Shown: positions 49,291 through 60,820 of the stretch, piece by piece
Layout of the letters: the number at the start of each line of letters is the position of its first letter
Numbering within the stretch: position 1 is the first letter of the stretch
Assembly (NCBI GenBank): GCA_030765055.1
Contig: CM060953.1
Coordinates: forward strand, 106,830,685-106,894,684
From: Mantis religiosa
Lineage: Eukaryota > Arthropoda > Insecta > Mantodea > Mantidae
Direction: 5' to 3'
DNA length: 64,000 nt
Translations under genes and position numbers: made by a program
The notes under the pieces: model-generated
Told to the model about the DNA's origin: nothing
The model's database searches: none
Seen by the model: the letters and a program-made list of their open reading frames with translations, nothing else

Positions 49291-49534
49291 GGCCGCACCG
49301 TGGCTCAGTGGTTAGACCGCTTGGCTCTCACCAAGGCGGCCCGGGTTCGATACCAGGTGACCGCAAAGTGAAATTTGTGGTGGACAACATGGCGCTGGGG
49401 GGTTTTCTCCGGGACCTCCGGTTTCCCCCGCCGTTCTCATTCCACCGGTGCTCCATCTTCATCTCATGTATCATTAGTGTCACCGTCTGCAGTGCCGTAT
49501 GCCGTAAAAGCGGGCCTTAATCACTACACATTTT
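49291..49534 (+). mobile_element. tRNA-derived SINE (family C)
   Basis: The head reads CACCGTGGCTCAGTGGTTAG (A-box TGGCTCAGTGG) and GGGTTCGATACCAGG (B-box), followed by a GC-rich body (GGGTTTTCTCCGGGACCTCC). A perfect 11-bp duplication GGAAAATTGGC flanks it (49280-49290 and 49535-49545). High CpG and clear boxes suggest a young copy. The SINE at 38640-39861 is a diverged relative. Confidence 0.92.
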
Positions 49535-49665
49535 GGAAAATTGGCCTACCTAATTTCGCAAAATAACAATGACAAAAACCGATTTTATACTGGAATAGTG
49601 GTTTTGAATTTCGATGGGGCTTCCCTCTGTATATGAATCAAAAAGTATCCTAAATCTACGTTTAT

Positions 49666-49968
49666 TTAAAGAGTCCTCGCTTTCATTTTGTCAACGAAAT
49701 GACATTTATTATCTACTTTCCTAAAGGGGCATTGCATGAAAAGTCTGTTAACGTTTTCATTGTATTTCACAACATATAGACGTGAGCTGTCCCGAAGAGC
49801 GTTGTTAGTGTTTTTTCCCAGCTCCTTCAATCCGACACATATGTTCCTCATACCAACGAGCCTTAAATCTCCTGGTGTATTTTGTAGATGCTCTGCCGCA
49901 ATGGTTTTTTTTTTTCTTTCTCTTTTAAACATAGCACTAGTGTTGGCCTGCCGACATTTACCACGCAT
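49666..49968 (-). CDS. possible small gene or retrocopy, 100 residues
   Basis: An open frame from the ATG at 49968 (MRGKCRQANTSAMFKRERK) through TIAAEHLQNTPGDLRLVGM and SSRLYVVKYNENVNRLF to CHFVDKMKARTL. Composition looks like a real protein, but I recognise no domain. An A11 run lies inside the coding region near 49904-49914. An upstream ATG at about 49986 opens a second frame (MENDEKCVVNVGRPTLVLC) that would join the first after a shift in that run, so this may be a frameshifted pseudogene or a slip in the assembly. A CpG-containing region lies upstream to 50440. Confidence 0.3.
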   Translation of the reverse strand: MRGKCRQANTSAMFKRERKKKTIAAEHLQNTPGDLRLVGMRNICVGLKELGKNTNNALRDSSRLYVVKYNENVNRLFMQCPFRKVDNKCHFVDKMKARTL

Positions 49969-49986
49969 TTTTCATCATTTTCCATA

Positions 49987-50445
49987 AAGAAAAGGGTGTT
50001 TGGAGAATGAAACACACCAGGTCGTGTGTTGGATTCATTGTAAATCCCTTAAATATAAAAAATTAAACACTTAACATATCACACAATAATCACTGATCAC
50101 ACAAAAGAATTACATTTTTATATAAGATGCAAACCAATAATGAACTGTTGCACACGACACTCGGGGCTCGCTTCAAGCGGGTTACCACTTCTACCAACAA
50201 AATTATTTTCAAATACATGAAAAAGGAACAAAGTCCGGTATTGTGTTGACAACACGAGTTGGTGCGGAATATATGGCTTCTGTGAATCGAATCTGTAGCC
50301 ATGGTAACCAGCAATGCATTCTGCCCCTCCAATCTGTCATCGTCCACCGTATGTTACGGTCACCTCGACCTTTTAATAATGAATCACTAGTTGGGAAGTA
50401 AGCTAGCTGCATTATCGACGCGCGGGCGCAAGAGCGGCTCCATTA
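49987..50445 (-). promoter_or_regulatory. possible promoter and 5' UTR of the 49.7-kb ORF
   Basis: Richer in CpG than its surroundings, with GACGCGCGGGCGCAAGAGCGG at about 50417-50437. It has no similarity to the repeats in the window. The role is inferred from position only. Confidence 0.2.
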
Positions 50446-51749
50446 CAAAATATATTTTGGAGAACTTTTTTAAATGAATATTAAATGCTAGAACTTAAAA
50501 CATAACCATGTAAGTTATTAAAAGACAATAGGTGACTCGGCGATTCAAACGCATCAAGGAAGAACCGTTCCTGAATTATCCTGAGGATTTTTATGGGCTT
50601 GAGTGCAAAAAGTGATTTTATGTACAAGAATAAAAAGGTATGACTTTTAGGGTTTATAATGTATTTTAGTTGTTTCACTCCAATCCACAAATTTTTTTGA
50701 ATATCACTCTTTATACCAAGTCAAGAGTTTACTGAAGATAGGATAGCCAGTACCTTTCCTCTCCCTTTGTTCACTCTTTCACATTAGTTTGCAGTAGAAC
50801 CCATTCCAGGCCCTCTAGCTAGTTTTAGACTTGTAAATTTGTGGTTGACAGTATGGTGTGTTAACCATTTTTTTTTATCCTCTCCTCAAAAGGAGCTAGC
50901 ACAGAACTTAAAACCCTACCTTTACTCTGCATTAAAAAAAAATGTTAATGTTTCGAAAATAAATACTGTAATGTTTCTCAATGCTGTTCCTAATGCATAA
51001 AACTCATAATTCCACGGCATTATTCTAAGTGTTTTGAATTTAACACATTTTTAGTGTAAGGTATATAAAGAGGTGAAGTTGCAATTTTTGATGCGTATGT
51101 TAATGTCATTCCTGCATTTTCGACTATAAATTTATTTCAATTTATTTGGGGAGGGGGCAATACAGTACTCACAGATTTTCACATTTTCTCACTGGAAGCA
51201 CAGTTTTTTTATATTAAAATGCTTTCCTCTTACAGTTAATAGTCACAATTTTTCACATTTCAGACCTAAAACGTAAGCAAAGAAATATGCTTTTAACGTA
51301 ATCTCTTTAAAAATAATTTTGTTCATTAGTTGAGTTTTGTTTTCTTAAAATCCATGTATTTAACAAATTTGGATGGGCTTGTTAGGTATACAACACTCGC
51401 TGCACAGAAAATGAACAAACTATTCAAAAATAATCGCTCTGTTTCGCTTTAAGGAGCAATATAAAAATATTGAAATATTACATCTGGAAGATTTACTCTG
51501 AAAAATGTAGTCATAAAAACGGGTCTGAAAGTGTGCTTATGTATTTGTTATTTAACATAATATTTTTTCTTAAAATATAGAATTTAAAATATGTTTATTG
51601 TATGGGCAGCTAATTGTACTTAAAGGACTTTCACAAATATTGGAGAAAAGAAAATTTGAGAAATATCAGAGAAACTTCCAATGTGCAATGATGCCTTCAT
51701 CATCACATTTTAACTCTCATTTTTACTTCTACAGTAAGAATATTTACTT
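50446..51749. other. no recognised feature
   Basis: AT-rich; nothing recognised. Confidence 0.4.
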
Positions 51750-51959
51750 TAAAAAATAAAATAGTCCCCCAATGTTAAAATCATATCAAACGATGAATTA
51801 AATGGGTGAAATGGACGTGAACCCAGAGCCCATAGAGCTTAGAATTCATATTTCATGATAAAGGAAAAGGCTGGAAGAAAAACCTTACCTATCTATGTAA
51901 ATCACCCTGACTAAGATTTGAAGTCAGGACCTCTTGAATGTGATAATGATATGTGTAAT

Positions 51960-51994
51960 AAGGGCGCTCAACTTCAGCGGTCATCAGCGCCCTT
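51960..51994 (-). other. 3' UTR stem-loop of the ORF1-only LINE
   Basis: A perfect 9-bp stem (AAGGGCGCT with AGCGCCCTT) and a 17-nt loop, 16 bp from the element's 3' end. Many arthropod LINEs carry a GGGCGCTGATGAC-type block here; it is a likely recognition site for reverse transcriptase. Confidence 0.7.
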
Positions 51995-52182
51995 ACAAAA
52001 GACTAATTCATGGCAATAGCCAGGTATAAATTATTCAAAATTTTAGAAAAGATCAAAACAAAATGACCATAAAATAAATAAGCCCAAATGGTTAAAAAAA
52101 AACAATAAAAACTATAAGTTCCAAATAAATACCAAAATGCCTAAAAATTAGTACTTTGAATATTAACTTGCCATTACAAAAG

Positions 52183-53660
52183 CTACCTGCCCAGTGGCGG
52201 TTGAACCAAATTGTTCCTTTTCTTTGGGGCAGGGCTAGGGCTTTCAGCAGGTTTTTTCTGCCTTTTCCTCATTGTCGTTTGGGCAGTGAGGACAGGATCC
52301 ACCCGCTCCACATCGTCACTGGAAGAGGACGGTTTACGAACTGGTAAGTTCGAATCCAGTCTCTCGACAGGATCGGAAGCTGCAACCGGCGAAGATGAAA
52401 GTCGCCGATCGGCGTCCTCTCCAGATGATTCCTCAGAGGTTGACGGAGATGTTCGCGGACTTTTGTACTGGCTAGCTTTCCTTTCACTGGTCTTACCATT
52501 TAGCTTGAGGAAGTCCGTTCTGACATAAGAGGTCTTAAATTTCCTTGGCGATATATTATATACTACCGGTTCACTTGTTCTTGAAGTAGATGCTTTCGGC
52601 GGTGACTTAGATAAAACCTTCTTCTTAGAACTAGACTTGGTCGGCGCGCTCACTGTTGTTCGTGTTGGGTTTGTTGCTTTGGCTGTGATGTTGGTGTAAT
52701 TGATCTTTCGGATATTACTTCCCGTTTATTTCGCAGGTTTTTGTTGCGATTTCACGTCTAGGTACCGGCTTAGCTGCAACTGCAATATAAGTAACGGTCC
52801 TAGGTACAGAAGGCTGGCGAATACACAAGAATTTACGGGCTTCCACGAAGGACACCCTCTCTCTTACCCGGATCTCTTGGATCGCGTTCTCCTCCATAAA
52901 ACGGGGACATTCTCTGAAGTTTGCTGAGTGATTACCACTGCAGTTAACACATATTGCGGGTGAAGTGCATGCATTGTCATGCTTGACTTCCCCACAGTCA
53001 ACGCAAGTGGCAACTCCATTACATGAATCACTTGTGTGGCCAAAGCGCTGGCATTTATAACACCTCATTGGATTTGGTATATACTGCCTCACTTCAATAG
53101 CTTCATACTCTGCCTTAATCCTTTTCGGGATTTCTACCCGATCAAAGATAAGAAACAGGATACGAGTGGGCACCAGTTCACCTCGTTCTTTGCGGTGAAC
53201 TCGATATACACTTGTCACACCTTGTTCCGCCAAGTTTTCCTGAATCTCCTCATTGGACATACCATCCAATGCACTGGTGTTTACAACACCACGCATGGAG
53301 TTCAGGGTTCTATGCAATTCAACGAGTACCGGATAGCTCACAAGCATATTGGCTTTCAAGATTTTAGCAGCCTGTGTCGAAGAAACTGCTTCGACTAATG
53401 AGTGTGCCATTGCGAGATCTAGTACATGCCTTCACAGAACCAGCAATACTATCTAAGCCCTTCTTAATAACGAACGGGTTCACGGTACTAAACTTCCGAC
53501 CTTCCTCAGTTCTATAAATAACTAAGTAGCGAGGACCACAAGACTCGACTACTTCTTTTCCACTTTTGTTAAAAAATTTGTTATTGTTATTAAATTTTAC
53601 CATAATAAATGGATTAGGATTCATCCCCCAGTACTCTCCACCCACCACGGAGCCCAACAA
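52183..53660 (-). pseudogene. LINE ORF1 (Gag-like, three CCHC knuckles), two frameshifts
   Basis: Three open frames in tandem: 53660-53364 (start near MNPNPFIMVKFNNNNKFF), 53410-52715 and 52653-52183. The central part has an RNA-binding-like fold region (GVTSVYRVHRKERGELVPTR) and the knuckles CYKCQRFGHTSDSC, CVDCGEVKHDNAC and CVNCSGNHSANFREC. Those are followed by RERVSFVEARKFL. The C-terminal part is Ser/Pro/Lys-rich. This is the ORF1 plan of Jockey/I-type LINEs. It is broken near 53390 and 52700. Confidence 0.85.
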
Positions 53661-54085
53661 GGGGTCACCCCACTGGGTTTACAGGGCTACACAGGGGATA
53701 TAGCGAGCTCGCCGTCCCACTCGCCCTGGAGTTCGGTACAATACCTAGTCCTGACCGATTGATTAGGGGTGGGTTAGTCCCTAACCTCCTGTTTAAGCGA
53801 AGCTGAAACCAAAGTAGTGTATTAGAAATGCGCACCCTCCCCGAATTCAGAAGTAGACTGGAACGAGCTCAGATGCGCACTCCTCAACCACTAGGACAAA
53901 CCTTTCTACCGACACGGGTCTCCGCGCACGGCCTACACGTGGGTGGGCGTGTTGACTGTCTCCCTCAACCACGAGGAGGAGCCCACACGAGGGAGATGTT
54001 GGCTAGGTACCCCGGGATCGCTAATTCCCGTACCTACCGCAGGGGCGACCTCTTGAATGTGAAGCAGACATTCTACCTTCTATAC

Positions 54086-56584
54086 TACAAATATTTACAT
54101 GTAACCAACCCTCTCTCCATTTCAAATAGAATAAAAAAATTTGAAGGCCTATATCGTAATTTGCATTACCTTGACTCAGATTTCAGCTTAAAGGTATTAA
54201 TTACTTGAAATATTAGATGACATGCAAATTACGTGGTTAGGGAGGGAATTGTTATTTGAAGTAAATCATTAGATTAGCGAGCCTATGGTGTCATTTTAAA
54301 GAGAGGGCTTGTTTTAGCTGTTATCTAGTATCAGTAAGGTCTTCGCTGCTATCTACAGCTAATGCAGAAGTTATCTGCCCTCTCTTTCTTTCAATATTTA
54401 TTGATTGAATGGATTGGAGAGGTTCTAGTTCCTTCTTATTTCGTATTGAAGATTGGCTGTGAAGGTTGCAGCATACTTGCATTTGCAAAGATGTGATCAC
54501 ATTAGAGCATGTATACAATTAAAACAGACTGTTGCATCCCTTTTGTGAAGATTGAACTACTCGACACTGCAGTTTCTAGTTACACCTGAATGGCTGCTAC
54601 AAAACTTATTTAATCTCTATCGTTTGTATCTTGACTCACATTCAAGGAAATGGTGCAAATTTTGGAGTATGCTGTAGCATATTACATGATAAGCAGCTGG
54701 TTACAACACAGAATAGCGTTTTTAAGGAAAAGGAAGAAAACATTTTTAAACTACAAAAAGGAGCCATAAGGATAATGAGTAGAGCAGATAATAGGACTTC
54801 CGTAAAGAGAAAATAAAATACTACCACCATACAGAGCGTACATGAGGTACAGAGAAGATAAAATTCTAATTCCATCTTGCATATTCATTGCAAAAATAGC
54901 TATTTACTAAAAGAAACCGCCAGATATGGAGTGATAAAAATGGACATATTCAATAGTATAATACACATCAGAAAACATTAAGTATAACTAAAAAAGGGAA
55001 AAAATGTAATAAAGTACTAGGAAGTATATAACAAGCAATCCTGCAATTTTTAAAACAACTAAACTCATTTCTATTGCAAAACATCTTTCATTCTGTAAAT
55101 GAATATATGAATTTTTTCATGAATTGCAATTATAAATCAGTTTTATTATGAATTGTTCTTGCGCTCTCTACAACCATTTAAATGTGATCAACTTGTAGTT
55201 TTTGTATTCCTTATTCTTTGTCCAAGAGGCAGACTTTTAACAAAGGAAGCTTTAAAAATTAAAAAATTAAATTAGCTCTATTTTCACCTTGTGTTTTTAA
55301 GAGTATATTACCTCACTGTAACAAATTGACAAAGCTGTATTCAAATGAAATAGTGAATAAATATTGGTTTGATGGTACATTATGATAAAACAGTAAGAGC
55401 TATAGTTCTACTCTCATAATCAGTAACCATAGTCTCAAGCATCTAAGGAAAACTTCAAAATTTCTTGCTGCAACTTCGGAGTTTGATTCCATGTTAGCAT
55501 ACCTCTAAAGTATTCCATAGTGCTCAGTAAGCACTCAAAACAATTTCATAATTTCTGCAACTGATGTAAAACTATAAAGACAAAGGTTTCTACATGGCGG
55601 GATTTCCATAACTGGAGGAGAGCACTACACCGGGGTTGCTACACCTTTGTGTTTCTACCACATTCTCAGGAGAGCGAGATCAGGGGAGAAATATGAAGGG
55701 CAATCAGATATAGATGATGAATATCACAAGCCTGGATGGCTCCTTAATATTTCCAGTTAAAATACATCCATCACTGCTGGACTTGACTCACAAAACCCAT
55801 AACTTCTGGCTGCAACTGGTGTATTGATAAATTAAATTTTTCGTAAAATTCACAACACAGGTTTTAGTCACTATGCTTAAAAGATATCAGACATAAGCAA
55901 TTGATCCCAAAAACAACTGTTCTACATTATTTTTCACTGATGTGAACCAAACATAGGATAATTTCTTAGATTTCATACATGAACACCAGCCCCTTTCAAT
56001 CATATTAATGCAATAATGGAAATATAAAAGTTTGAGAACTCGCTAATTGCTCAGACATGCATTGGACAAGAGGCCATCAAAATGTGCCTGTTGGAAAGAT
56101 ATCCAATGTGCATTGTTATGATCATGTAGTTTAGTCTGACAAAGAGTCATTAGAATGAAAAACATGTAGCTTAAAATATACGCAGAACCCAATAATCACT
56201 GCCTGCTTTTATCTCATTGCCCAAAGAGGTCACATATATAGATTTTAATGCCAAAATATCTACTATGCTCCTCTCTATGGAATTTTACCTTTAGACTTAT
56301 CCATATCATCAATGAAAGCAGAGAAGCTTTAATTATATTTTTGATCATGTTTAATGGCAGCTTCAGTTTGACTGTAATGATAGCCAGTGATTTGCTTCCT
56401 AAGAATCTCTATTATATATTTTGATAAAAGTTTTGTCTAGTGCATTTTTTTTATAAAAAAAGTTTACTGGAATTCTCTCACTCGATCATATTGTACAAAA
56501 ATGACATTGGCAAACCTTCATACCTTACAATACAAGAAATTCCAATGGGGCGCATTACATGGTACTACCAGCATCTCATCCTCT
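54086..56584. other. no recognised feature
   Basis: About 2.5 kb of AT-rich sequence without a signature I can name. Confidence 0.45.
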
Positions 56585-57900
56585 TTCTTTGTTGTTAGTG
56601 TGTTACTAAATGTCTGCCTTGCAGAATTGACATATGGCAAAGATCGGAAACCATGCAGCTTGATGAGCAACCAACTAGATGAACATTAATGTGCTTAAGG
56701 TCTTGATTTGCAAAGATACTTTTGTTGGTGTGAGAACTTGGTGCATCTGAGAAAAACCCCATTCACACTCAGCATTATTGATGGTGAAACTCTCAGTTAT
56801 TCACCTGGTGTAATAATGCAACTCACATCTTCTTCTGAATCAAAAATTTATGATAGCCGCTCAGAATCTGTCTCTCTGGAACCCTGTTTCTTGCACAAAC
56901 TTTGCACTTCATTCTCACCAAAAATTACATTTTAAATGACTATTTTTGGGCCAACATGCTGGATACTACATTGTTGTTCATTCTGGTAACTACGTATCAT
57001 CTTCAGAAAAGAACGATTTTGTATTCTTCATAAGAGACAAATGCTTAGCATCAAGAGAGCAATTCTCATTGGATCAATTTGATGACCTCTTCTCAAAATT
57101 GATTTCTCTGAACTTCAGGTTTTGAACTGCTGGACAGCTTCATGACAGTATGGTCCACTATTCACTTTTCTGCCTTAATGTACTACTATGGGAAGTATAG
57201 AGTGTAATATCACATGGCCTGAAGTTCCAAACTGGGTTCTGACAGTTCCTGGAGGGCATCACACATCGTCCCAGATCCAAAACAAAATCTACACTTGTTA
57301 CATATTTTATTTAACAAACCTTTGCACATTGCTCTTTCAGACTTGTTATTCTTTTCATCCTCTTTAGTAGCTTTGAAATGAGCTACAAGCACTTCATATT
57401 TTTTGTCCACACTGCAGAGACAATTCTGAAACTTGAAGAAACCCAGCATGAACTTAAAAGCTCTGCCAATTTTGTAGATTTGCCTCTAAATCATTAGCTA
57501 CCTTTCCTTGTTCTCTGACATTTTTGGATGATTGGTGACACAGGTAGTACAGCTTGTCCAGAACTGATTTAAAGTGATTCATTTGTGATGGGAAATCCTT
57601 TTTTACAACATCCCCAACCGATAGCTCTGACCTATGGTTGGCACAATGTCAAATTAAAATATATGGATATTTTTTCTTAATTGGGGCTACCATCCCATTT
57701 GTGATACCCAGCATCACAGCAGCCCCAATTTATGCAATAGCAAGAAGTTTTTGTTTCAAAAAATCTTCATTAAATCTAAATTCACCAAGAAAATGATTCA
57801 AATACTAGAAGATATCCTGCGCAGACACAATTTATAACTCTACAATATCAATTATAAGGATCCTTTCTGTTATTTTCTGTTACATTTTACTTTTTACTTT
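56585..57900 (-). pseudogene. hAT relative, KIAA1586-like, broken
   Basis: Minus strand in order: FNHFLGEFRF, GAAVMLGITNGMVAP, a decayed HCANHRSELSVGDVV, KSVLDKLYYLCHQSSKNVRE, then a 79-residue frame with KKYEVLVAHFKA, SERAMCKGLLNKICNK and TMCDALQELSEPSLELQ. The C-terminal block is ECEWGFSQMHQVLTP. The order matches KIAA1586-like proteins of hAT origin. Frameshifts and stops throughout. No terminal repeats found. Confidence 0.7.
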
Positions 57901-59421
57901 TAAAGACAGGTAAACCTGCGTTATGTATATTGACAACAACAGTGTATTAAAGAATTTCTTCTGCATCATCGATGATGACACAATGCAAACTATTGCCCTC
58001 AATGTGGGCGGTAATTTCAAACTTAAATTTCACTGCACTTTTAATAGTGCACAAGAGGAAAGATAATAAATTATTCAAGAAATTACACACAGTTAAAGAG
58101 AAAACTGAAACAGGCCCGTCATTTGATTTTTATAGAGAACATGCAATTACCTCATAGACCAATACAAGACACTTTTGATTTGCATCAACTTTCAGTAAAT
58201 GGCTTTAGGGAGTGGAAAAATCCTGGTTTTAACTCTGTCATGTCTATTCATTTCTTTTTTATTATATAAATGAATATGTTAATCACCTTTACTTGTTCCT
58301 CACCTCTTGTGGAAACCAAAATAAGCACCATGCATGGTGATATTTTGTTTAATGCTTGTGGCACAAGAAAATTTCATTTCATTATTCATTACTTCCCTTT
58401 CAGGTGATAAATGTTTCACAATAGTGAAAAGAAAAATTATTAAAGTAAATAGGATATATTGCTGAAATAATGTGCAAAATTAAAAACAGACTACAGCACA
58501 ATGATTAATTTTTAAGTGAAAATGCCAAAAAAAGAAGAGTTTTGAGGAATGATGACCCAAATTCTGCCAAAAGAATGCTATTTCTATTGAAACTCAAGGA
58601 AGGGTTACACAAATAAATAACGAACAACATTTTCCTGTAACACAGTTACAGTTGCAGTTCTACCATTCACCTGGAAAGTTAAGCTATTTATTGGTGGAGT
58701 AGCAGAACATATACTCCAATTGGTTGATTCATCGAACCACTCGGCCATGGCACAGCCTTGAATTTCAGTATAATTTTAGGACTGGAATGTTTTCTCTACC
58801 TCCTGTAAGTTAAGTTTCTTGGATATTTGGAGTTCCTTAATATTCCCATTGAATTAATGTGAATTAATGAGTCTATATTAGTATTTTGAGGTTGCTTGTT
58901 CTTCTTCTGAGATGATCGTTAGCAAAAAAGATTGTTATTATTAGGTTTCTAATATGTCAATAAATTGTTTTAACAGCTTTCCATAGCTTCTTAGCAGTTC
59001 TGTAAGATATAATTAAGGTTAAACATAGGAAAAATTAAGCATATTAGGTGCCCCCTACCCAAACGAAGTGACACCAAGTAAGATATAATCTAAAAGTTTA
59101 TTAAATATGAATACCTAAGGGTGTAAATACCAATACCAGTTTTACCTGTTGCATTATATGGGTAACTTAAATACTTGCACTAGTACTAGCAAGATATTGT
59201 TATTATACTTAGTTATTGTGCACCAATTACTGGTTTCTATAAGTCTAATTTTCACCAGAGTGTGTTTGTACTGACAAACAAGTAATATGATTAATTGAAA
59301 GAAACAAAGAGGTTTCAGAGAAAATCTCAACTACCCTCCCATCAAGAGATCAAGGGTCAAACTCAGATACACTGGTTACTGCAGAAAAGTGTAATTAAAT
59401 GGTGTATAGTATTGAATAGGT
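57901..59421. other. no recognised feature
   Basis: AT-rich; would be intron if the exon at 59900-60820 continues toward lower coordinates. No exon was identified. Confidence 0.35.
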
Positions 59422-59520
59422 ACAGTCAGACTGACAATTCAATGCCATAGCTGGGATTTGAACCACGGATTTCCTGGTCTCCGTTTGGTTGCTCTAAACC
59501 ATTGAGCTACCATGGCAATA
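59422..59520 (-). mobile_element. tRNA-like SINE (family B)
   Basis: The minus strand gives GCCATGGTAGCTCAATGG (A-box) and GTGGTTCAAATCCCAGC (B-box), then GGCATTGAATTGTCAGTC. It matches the copies at 45.1-45.3 kb. Confidence 0.75.
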
Positions 59521-59700
59521 TCCAGTATGACATTAAATTCTCCAATTGACTCATATTTTGCCAGTAACCAACCAGAGGTTCTCATATACAATGGGATAAT
59601 CACCGTTTGTGGTGACTTACTATGCTGTAAGTACTTAAATCCCAGACTTCATAGTTAAATCACTATTATGTTAATTGGTGGAAATTAATTGTTTTTCTGC

Positions 59701-59781
59701 ACTAGCCATGTGTAGGGAAATGTTTTCGGTAGGTAGAGATAGACTGAATAATTCAATACCATAGCTGGGATTTGAACCACA
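59701..59781 (-). mobile_element. SINE family B, 3' fragment
   Basis: The minus strand begins in the B-box (GTGGTTCAAATCCCAGC) and continues through ATTGAATTATTCAG and CTATCTCTACC to ACACATGGCTAGT, the same 3' body as at 45242-45335. Confidence 0.65.
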
Positions 59782-59899
59782 GTGTACAGTACATCCAGTA
59801 ACCAAATGCAAACAATCATTGGAGATAGTAAAGGTTTTGGTCACTTATAAAATGATGTACATATATATACAGAAATAAATTCAAATGAATCATTCTTAC

Positions 59900-60820
59900 C
59901 TGAGCATATCTTCATCAAAGCAAATTTCTTCTGAGGAACCAATTGGAAACAAACAGTTGATTTTGTCACAGTTGTGTTCAGTGGTAGGAGACTCTGCAAC
60001 AGAGGTAATGGTAACAGTGGAACTTGGAGAACTGAAGTAAAGAGGAGTACCTGTATTATCACCTGTTTGGGAAGTATTTATAGTATTTCTGATTGTTTGA
60101 TCTTCAGTGGTTACACTAGTAAAAGGAACAGTACTCATAGTGGTAGGAGTTTCAGCTGCTACAGGTACCATGGTACTTGTCTGAATAGCATTAGAGGCAT
60201 AATCAGGAGTCTGTCTGGCAGTGGATACAGTGGTAGAAAAGGAAATATGAGCATATGGAGTAGTAGAAGTGGTTGTGCTTGTTGTAGAGGTTGTTGTAGA
60301 GGTTGTTGTAATGCCATGAGGAAAATGGTGGTGAGGGTGATGAGGACCATGCCATCCACCATGACCCCATGGTGGATGAACAGGTGGATGAACAGCTCCT
60401 TGATGTCCTCCAATATGAGGTCCTCCATGTCCTCCACCATGATGTCCTCCACCATGATGTCGTCCACCATGATGTCCTCCACCATGATGTCCTCCACCAT
60501 GATGTCCTCCAGTTCCTCCTCCATGATGTCCTCCAGGTCCTCCACCATGATGTCCTCCATGTCCTCCACCATGATGTCCTCCATGTCCTCCACCATGATG
60601 TCCTCCAGGTCCTCCACCATGATGTCCTCCATGTCCTCCACCATGATGACTTCCAGGTCCTCCACCATGATGTCCTCCATGTCCTCCGCCATGATGGTGA
60701 TGATGGTGAGGGTGTCTTCCACCATGATGTCTGCTTCCATGCCACCCTCTTCTATGACGAGGCCCTCCGAAGCTTCTTTTATGACGATCATTAACTTTTT
60801 TGTGGTCTATCTTGAGGCTA
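59900..60820 (-). CDS. internal exon of a His/Gly-rich and Thr-rich protein
   Basis: The minus strand has an acceptor (TGATTTTGTTTTAG) before 60820 and a donor (CTCAG then GTAAGA) after 59900. The exon is 921 bp, begins one base before a codon and ends two bases into one, so both introns are phase 2. The 306 complete codons have no stop. The protein begins SLKIDHKKVNDRHKRSFGG. Residues about 25-150 are GHHGGG and GHGGHH repeats, then a segment with HPPVHPPWGHGGWHG. A Thr/Ser-rich stretch follows (about 170-290), and a Cys-containing end CDKINCLFPIGSSEEIC. I do not recognise the family. A secreted or extracellular protein is a guess from composition. No signal-peptide exon was found. The two other frames of this repeat are also open, but they are shadows of its GGACAT periodicity. 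Confidence 0.7.

Larger units (their letters stand above)
51944..54046 (-). mobile_element. ORF1-only LINE (no reverse transcriptase), complete insertion
   Basis: 2103 bp with a perfect 16-bp target duplication GACCTCTTGAATGTGA (51928-51943 and 54047-54062). On the minus strand it has a GC-rich 5' UTR of about 390 bp, a broken ORF1 with three zinc knuckles, and then a short 3' UTR that holds a hairpin and a degenerate tail. There is no room for ORF2. It resembles in design the mammalian HAL1 elements, which also keep only ORF1. Confidence 0.85.
51750..54085 (-). mobile_element. SINE family A, third copy, split by a LINE
   Basis: The SINE body is at 51750-51943 (plus-strand text CACCCTGACTAAGATTTGAAG gives the B-box region). 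The head resumes after 54047 and ends about 54085. Between lies an ORF1-only LINE. The SINE sequence GACCTCTTGAATGTGA is duplicated at the break. Confidence 0.85.

Noticed and set aside
51940..51994. CTGATGAC in the LINE 3' hairpin and CTGACGA near 22.23 kb, considered as hammerhead ribozymes
   Set aside because: Stem II and the GAAA core could not be placed in a proper fold.
60159..60794. Open frames in the other phases (EDIMVEDMED and WWRTWRTS types) and on the plus strand over the His/Gly exon
   Set aside because: They shadow the GGACAT repeat. Only the frame giving GHHGGG joins correctly to both splice sites and to the Thr-rich and Cys parts.
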